This document shows positions 1-5,215 of a stretch of 5,215 bases of DNA, in pieces. Below the pieces are notes generated by a model, which was not told the DNA's origin, searched no databases, and saw nothing but the letters and a program-made list of their open reading frames with translations. The DNA comes from Pseudomonadota bacterium (lineage in GTDB: Bacteria; Pseudomonadota; Gammaproteobacteria; Acidithiobacillales; Acidithiobacillaceae). The number at the start of each line of letters is the position of its first letter. Positions within the stretch are counted from its first letter, which is position 1. Position numbers and translations under genes: made by a program. Location of the stretch: contig JAKAVW010000232.1 of assembly GCA_021827445.1 (NCBI GenBank), forward strand, positions 1 through 5,215. The letters run 5' to 3'.

Positions 1-74
1 CATGGCGACGCCTCTACCCACATGCGCGTACTGATCTTTTCAGCATCCACCCACCCGTTCACTGGAACCGGCCG

Positions 75-1209
75 ATGTTTCCTTTCAGCGCCTAAAAAAA
101 CCGCCAACTCGAAGACCTGCATGCGCTCTTGCGCCGCTTGCCCGACACCCGCAAGCGCCTGAGCCTGCGTCATTCTTTCCCGGCCGTCCTCACCATCGCC
201 ATTGCCGCCGTATTGGCCGGCTGCAAGAGTTGTCTCGCCATCGCCGGGTGGGCGGACCGATTGACTCAGAAGCACCTCAAACACATCACGGGCCGCTACA
301 ACCAGAATACCAGATGCTACGAACGGCCTTCCGAGAGTACTCTCCGCCGAGTGCTGCAATCCGTCGAAGTCGGGGCGACTGGATACTCAACTCGGGGCAA
401 GGTTCCTGAAAGAGGCCGACCTGTAGGTAATTGCCATTGATGGAAAAATCCTCAAAGGGGCCGTCCGCGAAAATTGTACCCAGGTCCAGTTGCGGAGCGC
501 CTTCGTTTAGGATCAGGGTACCGTCATTGCGCAACAGGAAATCGCCGAAAAGACCAACGAGATCCCGGAACTGCGCTCCATGCTTCACGACCTGTATGTC
601 CATGGTAGAGTTCTCACCGCCGACGGATTGCTTATGCAGTGGGAAACCGCCCGCTTCCTGGTCGAGGAAAAAAAGCGCATTACCTCTTCACCGTCGTGAA
701 AGGCAACCAGCGAACCCTCCACAACCGTCTGGGCTGCCTCCCCTGGGAAAATTTTTTTCCCCCTCAGCGCTGAAACCACCGACATCGGGCATGGCCGGTT
801 CGAAGTCCGTAAAATCACCGTTGCCCCCCAGGCGGCAGGCATCGACTTTCCCCATCTCGGCCAGGCTTTTCTCATCCAGCGTGTTGCCGTGGACATGAAA
901 AGCGACCAGATCCACGATGGGGTGGCCGATGGTCTCACAAGCCTGACCGCCTCTGAAGCCAATCCAGAACAACTGTTGGCGCTGGCTCGTGGCCATTGGC
1001 AGATCGAGAATCGCTGCCATCATGTCCGGGACACTACCTAGGATAAGGACCGCTCCCAGAACCGCCGCTGGAATGGCCCCCGCATGATGGCCACCCTGCG
1101 CAACTTCGCCATGGGCCTGCTGCGGCTGATGGGATGTAGGAACATCGCTTCGGCGACCCGTCACTGCGCTGCCAGTAGCCGCGATACACTTTGTATCCTC
1201 GGTTTCTGA
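75..1209 (+). pseudogene. Decayed ISAs1-family DDE transposase
   Basis: Joining three frames gives a nearly full transposase of about 378 codons, close to what I expect for ISAs1-family proteins. The N-terminal domain is recognisable (RHSFPAVLTIAIAAVLAG, then PSESTLRRVLQ). It is followed by AIDGK with catalytic Asp at 439-441, EKTNEIPELRSML, TADG with Asp at 622-624, VKGNQRTL, SAETTDIGHGRFE and HWQIEN with Glu at 1006-1008, ending in LCILGF and TGA at 1207-1209. The start is taken as ATG 75, in frame with the N-terminal domain and preceded by TGGAA. The gene is dead: TAA at 93-95, TAG at 424-426, 508-510 and 1039-1041. Frameshifts lie at the G run near 372-375, the A run at 668-674 and the T/C run at 752-763. 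The element would have moved by cut-and-paste DDE chemistry. I could not identify its terminal inverted repeats. Confidence 0.9.
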
Positions 1210-1516
1210 CCTCGAAGCCACCCAGTCTTTCATCCGGCCCCGTCGGAGGGATGGCCCAGTCAGTAGCTTGCCATATGGCCTCACATCTGCTCTTCCCAAC
1301 CACCGAAAACCCAGGCTTCCTGACGTTCAGGTCGCTCCACCACACCTCTCAGCCCAACGGCTACACTCCTACGATAAGCCTTGATCGAGTTTGCCGACAC
1401 TCTGTTGACAAGTGTTACGTCCCGCAACAAGAATGGACTCCCGTTCTGAGCCAGGTGAGGACGGGATGACGAGGTTGTCCCACGGCCTTTCCATAAGACA
1501 GGCATCCTAATAAGGC
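1210..1516. other. Gene-poor stretch between transposase remnant and kinase operon
   Basis: No intact gene is recognised here. Short open frames exist on both strands (up to 92 codons on +, 74 on -), but their translations match no family I know and the + one overlaps the end of the transposase. The right end of the ISAs1 element should fall early in this stretch. Visible structure includes a 10-bp palindrome, GCCATATGGC at 1270-1279, a dyad ACACT-N9-AGTGT at 1397-1415, and a 9-bp hairpin at 1439-1466. A TTGACA at 1405-1410 followed 18 bp later by AAGAAT could be a weak sigma-70 promoter reading toward the kinase, but the -10 matches at only four of six bases. Confidence 0.5.
1439..1466 (+). 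other. Hairpin, 9-bp stem
   Basis: TCCCGTTCT at 1439-1447 pairs with AGGACGGGA at 1458-1466, allowing one G-U pair, around a 10-nt loop. No T tract follows on the + strand, so it is not a standard intrinsic terminator. It may be part of a structured RNA or of mobile-element debris. Confidence 0.4.
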
Positions 1517-1610
1517 GTGTGTCCAGTTCATTCAGGAACCGGTCGCTGAGGGCATAGTGGTGAAAGTCCCTACATTCTCATATCACCGACATGGCTACGG
1601 GGGACCGAAA
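1517..1610 (+). mobile_element. Possible 5' fragment of a group II intron
   Basis: The stretch starts with GTGTG, matching the GUGYG 5' end of group II introns. A hairpin follows in which GTTC (1526-1529) pairs with GAAC (1536-1539), with CC and GG extending the stem, and then GGTGAAAGTCCC, a phrase typical of domain I near the start of bacterial introns. No reverse transcriptase/maturase ORF and no domain V are recognised before the kinase begins, so at most a 5' remnant is present. The right boundary is approximate. The call rests on remembered consensus sequence, not an alignment; it could instead be unrelated structured leader RNA of the kinase operon. Confidence 0.38.
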
Positions 1611-1616
1611 TTATAT

Positions 1617-1648
1617 AGGACGATCAAAGCATGAGTGACTACTGTTGA
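1617..1648 (+). promoter_or_regulatory. RBS and five-codon ORF overlapping the kinase start
   Basis: AGGA at 1617-1620 is well placed for ATG 1631, but that ATG encodes only MSDYC before TGA at 1646-1648. The kinase frame opens only after a TGA at 1636-1638, and its first usual start codon is TTG 1645, overlapping the mini-ORF stop as TTGA. Two readings fit: a leader mini-ORF that couples translation to the kinase, or a one-base loss that broke an original ATG 1631 start. The sequence alone cannot separate them. Confidence 0.4.
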
Positions 1649-3081
1649 CAGCATATTACAGCCGCGTAACGCCCATTGATTTCTGGCGTCAACTCAGCGT
1701 GCGGTCCAAATCGATAATCTTTGTGCTCATGCTCATCGCCGGCATCTATGGGATCATCGTGCTGTTTCTTTACACCGCTGTCGAACAAAATATGGAGAAA
1801 CAGATTCATAGTAAGGTTCTCCATCTCAGCCGAGGGCTTGCCCACGATGCCGCTGATCCTCTGCTATCAGAAAACAGCAGCGCCCTTTTTAAACTAATTG
1901 AACAGATCAAGAGCAACCCGCTTATCCGCCGCGCAATCATAACAGATCAGCAGGGTCTGATAGTCGCAAGCACACAGTCAACGGCGATCGGTCGGCAAGA
2001 CCTGGTGCCGATAACCCCGGGGCGCGAGGAGTTTACGGCTCCTATCCGTGCTGGATCGCATATCCTCGGCTATGTCAGCCTGCAGGCCAATAACGATGTT
2101 ATCCAAAGCATAGTGGATACCCGAATGGACCTTGCGATCAGGCGTCTTTCCTTTCTTGGCATGATCACGGCTTTCATTGGCATCATCGGTGCTTCTTTAA
2201 TTAGCAACACGTTTACTCGCCCTATTCGGCGTCTCTCGCAGAAGATGGCGGACGTGGAGTCGCGGCTCCATGTGGACAGTTTCCCGCAATATTCTCCCAT
2301 TCCGGCGGATGGCGACGAAATAACCCGCCTGGAAGAAGGTTTCAAGCGGCTGGAACAGCGGTTGCAGCAATATCTGGTGGAACTTGATCAGTTACACCGG
2401 AGACAACAGGCGATGCAATGCATGGCGACGATTGGAGAGATGTCAGCCCAGGTGGCGCATGAGATACGCAACGCGCTTTCTTCCTTACGCGGTGCGGCGC
2501 GATACCTGGTCCGCTACGAGCAGCCGGTGAACCGGCAAGAATTTATAAACATCATCGAAGAGGAGGTCCAGCGACTGTATGATATGACCCAGGGATTTCT
2601 CGATTTCGGGCGTCCTTATCATATAGAGCTCACAGAAGTGCCCGCACTGGACTTGCTTTTACGCAGCAGCAAGAGGCATGCGACGGATCTGGAGGCCAAA
2701 CAAATTACCCTTACTATAAATTGCCCTCAGTCTCTGCAGATCGTCGCCGACCCGCAGTTGTTTGAACAGGCTATCAGCAATTTGTTGCTCAACGCTGTCG
2801 AAGCCTTGCCGAACCACGGTGGCTGCATTACGTTATACGGTCGACGCGAAGATAACGGGCAGTTTGTGGCCGGGGTCGTGGACAATGGCCCAGGGGTGCC
2901 GCCGGATCTGGCCAAAGATATTTTCAAGCCTTACGTGACAGGGAAGGCGAAGGGTGGCGGCCTTGGTCTGGCGGTGGTCACGAAAATCATGATGGTCCAC
3001 GACGGCCAAGTGGAATTGCGCCATCGGGATGTCGGAGCCGAGTTCGCGCTTTGCTTGCCTCCGCAGGGTTCCGGTCGATGA
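1645..3081 (+). CDS. Membrane sensor histidine kinase (NtrB/AtoS-like class)
   Basis: This 478-residue protein should autophosphorylate on histidine in response to a periplasmic signal and pass phosphate to the regulator encoded next. Visible order: transmembrane helix about 22-44; periplasmic domain about 45-166 with a Cache-like motif (IITDQQGLIVAS, 98-109); second helix about 168-187; HAMP linker and coiled coil about 188-258; HisKA with AHEIRNALSS and His272; then HATPase with N box around Asn383, G1 box DNGPG (Asp413), F box near 427 and G2 box GGGLGL (437-442). All catalytic boxes are intact and no cytoplasmic PAS domain is seen. Ala277 stands where many relatives have Pro (HEIRNP). The start is TTG 1645 because a TGA closes the frame at 1636-1638; a strong RBS of its own is lacking, so the start is uncertain. 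The gene overlaps its regulator by 4 nt. The signal is unknown. Confidence 0.93.
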   Translation: MTAYYSRVTPIDFWRQLSVRSKSIIFVLMLIAGIYGIIVLFLYTAVEQNMEKQIHSKVLHLSRGLAHDAADPLLSENSSALFKLIEQIKSNPLIRRAIITDQQGLIVASTQSTAIGRQDLVPITPGREEFTAPIRAGSHILGYVSLQANNDVIQSIVDTRMDLAIRRLSFLGMITAFIGIIGASLISNTFTRPIRRLSQKMADVESRLHVDSFPQYSPIPADGDEITRLEEGFKRLEQRLQQYLVELDQLHRRQQAMQCMATIGEMSAQVAHEIRNALSSLRGAARYLVRYEQPVNRQEFINIIEEEVQRLYDMTQGFLDFGRPYHIELTEVPALDLLLRSSKRHATDLEAKQITLTINCPQSLQIVADPQLFEQAISNLLLNAVEALPNHGGCITLYGRREDNGQFVAGVVDNGPGVPPDLAKDIFKPYVTGKAKGGGLGLAVVTKIMMVHDGQVELRHRDVGAEFALCLPPQGSGR

Positions 3082-4490
3082 CCCACTCATTATCATTTAA
3101 GAGTAGCGAAAAAACGCTCGGCATGCGATCCCAGAAAATTCTCATCGTCGAGGACGAGAAAAATCTTCGTAGCGTACTCGCAGCCATCCTGGAGGCTGAG
3201 GGTTTCTCGACTACCCAAACAGAAAGCGCGGAGGATGCCCTGTCCGTCATGGCCAGGGAACTTCCCGTCCTGGTCCTCACAGACCAGCGCCTGCCAGGGA
3301 TGAGCGGTACCGAACTACTGGCACACATCAAGGAGCGCTGGCCACGAATACCTGTGCTGATTGCCACGGCCTACGGTGAAATCGAACAGGCTGTGCAAGC
3401 TATCAAGGCGGGGGCGGAGCATTACCTGACCAAACCGGTGGAAGAAGGGGAGCTCGTCGCTATCATTCGCCAGGCGTTGAGTTGCCGGGGTCACACCATA
3501 CCGCCACGCAGCCAGGACTTGCCGCGCCACGGCATTATCGGGGAGAGTCTGGGCACACTCGAGATTCTGGAGATGATAAATCTCGTCGCGCCCGCTCCTT
3601 CCAATGTTCTTATTACCGGAGAGTCAGGAACCGGCAAAGAACTGGTTGCCAGAGGGTTGCATGTGGCATCCCCCCGCGCCCATGCGCCTTTTCTTGCTTT
3701 CAACTGTGGTGCCGTTCCCTTGGATCTGGTGGAAAGCGAAATTTTTGGTCACGAGAAAGGCGCCTTCACCGGTGCTGTGCGGTCTCAGGCAGGGAAATTG
3801 GAAATGGCGGGCTCCGGAACCCTCTTTTTGGACGAAGTGGGTGACATGCCCCTACCTATGCAGGTCAAGTTGTTACGCACCTTGCAGGAGCGGGAATATA
3901 CCCGCCTCGGCGGGAATCAACCCCTGCGCCTCGCGGCGCGTATTATCGCGGCCACCCATGTGGACCTCGCCAAGGCGGTGGAGGCAGGCAGTTTTCGGGA
4001 AGACCTGTATTATCGATTGAATGTCATCCCGTTGCATATCCCACCGCTGCGTGAGCGGCGGGAGGATATCGCGCCCCTCGTCCATCATTTTTTGCGGCGC
4101 GTGTGCACAGCGCTGGGGCGGCCTGAAGTAGACATAGCGACTGCAGCGTTAGCTGCCATGGAGGCCTATTCGTGGCCCGGCAATATTCGCCAGCTCGAGA
4201 ATATCGTCGAGCGTTTGGTGGTGCTGAACCGGAGAGGCACCATACAGGTGACCGACCTTCCTGATGAGCTGCGTAGTGCGGAAGCCGAAAGAATATCCCC
4301 GGCCGGAGGGATTTATGACCTTCACGCATTAGAACGCGACGCGGTAGTTTCAGCTCTCAACAAGACACAGTCAAACAAGAGCCAAGCTGCTATTTTGCTT
4401 GGCATCAGCCGCAAGCAATTACACACCCGCATGAAAAATCTTGGACTCATCGACGATCGCGAAGAAATACAGGGCGATGAGAAGATATAA
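3078..4490 (+). CDS. Sigma-54-dependent NtrC-family response regulator
   Basis: This 470-residue protein is a phosphorylation-controlled activator of RNA polymerase carrying sigma-54. The receiver domain (about 18-135) has acidic pocket Glu25/Asp26, phosphoacceptor Asp69 in LTDQRLPGMSG, Thr97 and Lys119. The AAA+ domain (about 151-385) has Walker A GESGTGKE (181-188), the sigma-54 contact loop GAFTGA (228-233), Walker B LFLDEVGD (Asp252/Glu253), an arginine-finger region FREDLYYRLNV (306-316) and WPGNIRQLEN (366-375). A Fis-type helix-turn-helix lies at about 417-455. ATG 3078 is chosen because it overlaps the kinase stop as ATGA and has AGGG 9 nt upstream, suggesting translational coupling. 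ATG 3123 (455 residues) is an alternative that starts just before the receiver domain. All key residues are present. The specific target genes cannot be read from this window. Confidence 0.95.
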   Translation: MTHSLSFKSSEKTLGMRSQKILIVEDEKNLRSVLAAILEAEGFSTTQTESAEDALSVMARELPVLVLTDQRLPGMSGTELLAHIKERWPRIPVLIATAYGEIEQAVQAIKAGAEHYLTKPVEEGELVAIIRQALSCRGHTIPPRSQDLPRHGIIGESLGTLEILEMINLVAPAPSNVLITGESGTGKELVARGLHVASPRAHAPFLAFNCGAVPLDLVESEIFGHEKGAFTGAVRSQAGKLEMAGSGTLFLDEVGDMPLPMQVKLLRTLQEREYTRLGGNQPLRLAARIIAATHVDLAKAVEAGSFREDLYYRLNVIPLHIPPLRERREDIAPLVHHFLRRVCTALGRPEVDIATAALAAMEAYSWPGNIRQLENIVERLVVLNRRGTIQVTDLPDELRSAEAERISPAGGIYDLHALERDAVVSALNKTQSNKSQAAILLGISRKQLHTRMKNLGLIDDREEIQGDEKI

Positions 4491-4538
4491 TTTTGGCATT
4501 TTGGATAGTCATCCTGAAGTTTAGATTATAATCAGGCG

Positions 4539-4579
4539 GCCTTTTTGCTGGGCGGGTCATCGGTATCGGCCCAAAAGGC
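4539..4579. repeat. Imperfect inverted repeat with long loop
   Basis: The left arm is GCCTTTT-TGCT-GGGC (4539-4553) and the right arm is GCCCAAAAGGC (4569-4579). They pair over 11 bp if the four bases TGCT are bulged out. The position between convergent genes would suit a two-way terminator, but no T tract follows. On the - strand this stretch also reads DDPPSKKAA and stop, which could be a scrap of a lost coding region. Confidence 0.4.
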
Positions 4580-4590
4580 GAGTGTAGGGT

Positions 4591-4620
4591 GTTGACGCTA
4601 ACCCAATATTGACCATTTAG
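4591..4620 (+). mobile_element. Possible IS21-like element end
   Basis: Reading from GTTGACGCTAACCC and on through ATATTGACCA, the sequence resembles remembered terminal sequences of IS21-family elements, which often contain TTGAC and ACCCAAAATTGACC phrases. No IstA or IstB gene is present. The match is from memory only and no partner end was found. Confidence 0.2.
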
Positions 4621-4636
4621 ACGCGCTTATGCGCGT
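4621..4636. repeat. Perfect 6-bp hairpin, ACGCGC-TTAT-GCGCGT
   Basis: A GC-rich perfect stem with a 4-nt loop lies 22 bases past the hydrolase stop codon (in its reading direction). It could slow or end transcription from the hydrolase side, but no T tract follows on either strand, so the terminator role is only possible. Confidence 0.45.
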
Positions 4637-4657
4637 TGAAGTTTGACAGAAAACACA

Positions 4658-5215
4658 TCATTGCGCCTCAATCTGATCGTCATAAGGCTCAGGAGTCAGC
4701 GGCACCAACCGTGGATGTCCTAAACCGGAGTAGTGAGAAATCATTGCAGTTCGGTTTGCGTATACCTTATAATCACGGCGGTTAAAGGCATTTTTTAGTT
4801 TGCCGCACGGGTAGTCCGGTTTGTTTGCTCCAATGGAGCAGAATGCGTAACCGACTACTGTGCCCCGCAGCTTTCTCGGTCCAATCCTCCGGTCCAGAAT
4901 GGTCGAAGTAACATTGTGCCGACTGCCGTGATGCGGTATTTGCATGAACTCAGTGAAGGTCAAATGTAGTGTTGCGGCGTAGTCTGCTGCTTCGTATAGG
5001 CGAGCAGGCCCGACGTCAGCAGTTAGTAATACGGTTCTTCCTTCCTCGAAGGTTGCGTACTGACCACCAATTTCTGGACGTCCGGTTACGCTGCCCTGCC
5101 GCCGTTGGAGTGGAGTCAGATTATCGAATCAATGCCGCCCCGGCCGCGCTGTCTGTGCGGCAGTCTGTATGGCGACGGGTGTCACTTTCTGGTTAGGAGC
5201 CTCGGCATCCGGCCC
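4658..5215 (-). pseudogene. 3' part of a ComEC-like metallo-beta-lactamase-fold hydrolase, with an internal TGA
   Basis: The C-terminal half of an MBL-fold metallohydrolase is visible on the - strand. It has RTVLLTADVG (the Asp at 5015-5017 fits the metal-binding TGD-type motif), EAADYA, MQIPHHGSRHNV (PHHGS at 4922-4936, a metal-ligand motif), then AFCSIGANKPDYP, KNAFNRRDYKVY and HYSGL, ending at TGA 4658-4660. Homology clearly extends upstream of the first usable start codon (TTG 4963), so an ORF from there would be only a fragment. In the same frame a TGA at 5129-5131 interrupts the gene, while the frame is open again from 5132 to the window edge; the other two frames are closed there. I read this as one gene broken by a nonsense mutation or a sequencing error, with its N-terminal catalytic motif outside the window. 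Substrate is unknown; relatives include the hydrolase domain of DNA-uptake proteins. Confidence 0.72.

Larger units (their letters stand above)
4491..4657. other. Convergent intergenic region with inverted repeats
   Basis: This region separates the regulator from the oppositely oriented hydrolase gene. It begins with a short tandem ATTTTGG repeat (4490-4504), then ATTATAAT (4525-4532), an imperfect inverted repeat (4539-4579) and a perfect 6-bp hairpin (4621-4636). No classical intrinsic terminator with a T run is seen on either strand. No gene is recognised. Confidence 0.55.

Noticed and set aside
431..898. 155-codon + strand open frame inside the transposase region
   Set aside because: It runs mostly out of frame with the recognisable transposase segments and its translation resembles no family.
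424..1041. Suppressed amber codons (recoding) in the transposase
   Set aside because: Three TAG codons in frame looked suggestive, but the same gene also has a TAA and three frameshifts, so ordinary decay explains them.
688..1299. 203-codon - strand open frame
   Set aside because: It is antisense to the well-recognised C-terminal half of the ISAs1 transposase and has no recognisable domain.
1591..1638. 15-codon ORF from ATG 1591 in the kinase frame as the true N-terminus
   Set aside because: It is closed by TGA 1636-1638 and lacks a ribosome-binding site.
1645..1673. TTGACA at the kinase start as a promoter -35 box
   Set aside because: No TATAAT-like hexamer lies 16-18 bp downstream and the position is inside the coding region.
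4525..4532. ATTATAAT as a promoter -10 element
   Set aside because: No acceptable -35 hexamer at proper spacing on either strand, and no gene starts nearby in either direction.
4969..5196. 75-codon + strand open frame at the right end
   Set aside because: It is antisense to the recognisable hydrolase sequence and has no family resemblance.
1..5215. CRISPR array, tRNA or rRNA genes
   Set aside because: No regularly spaced repeats and no tRNA or rRNA signatures were seen.

Overview
The window carries one complete two-component regulatory operon on the + strand: a membrane sensor histidine kinase followed by an NtrC-class, sigma-54-dependent response regulator. Mobile-element debris lies to its left. 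To its right, on the - strand and running off the window, is the damaged 3' part of a metallo-beta-lactamase-fold hydrolase gene. Base composition, the ISAs1-type transposase and the kinase/regulator pair suggest a Gram-negative proteobacterium. The general look recalls sulfur-oxidising acidophiles such as Acidithiobacillus, but that is an impression from memory and not proven by the sequence.

Layout. (1) Bases 75-1209: an ISAs1-family (DDE) transposase, recognisable almost end to end but destroyed by four in-frame stops and three frameshifts. (2) Bases 1210-1630: no intact gene. It holds hairpins and, from about 1517, a stretch resembling the 5' end (domain I) of a bacterial group II intron. 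(3) Bases 1645-3081: the sensor kinase. Its only plausible full-length start is a TTG that overlaps the stop of a five-codon ORF, and that small ORF has the better ribosome-binding site. (4) Bases 3078-4490: the response regulator, whose ATG overlaps the kinase stop (ATGA). (5) Bases 4491-4657: a convergent intergenic region with inverted repeats and possibly an IS21-like end. (6) Bases 4658-5215 on the - strand: the C-terminal part of a ComEC-like metallo-beta-lactamase-fold hydrolase, interrupted by one TGA.

The likely working unit is the kinase/regulator pair. The kinase should sense a signal through a periplasmic Cache-like domain and phosphorylate the regulator on Asp69. The regulator, with an intact GAFTGA loop and both Walker motifs, would then activate sigma-54 promoters elsewhere. 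I found no convincing sigma-54 promoter in the window, so its targets probably lie outside it. I see no clear evidence of a previously undescribed system. The points most worth a second look are the kinase start region, the intron-like fragment directly upstream of it, and the single nonsense codon in the hydrolase.
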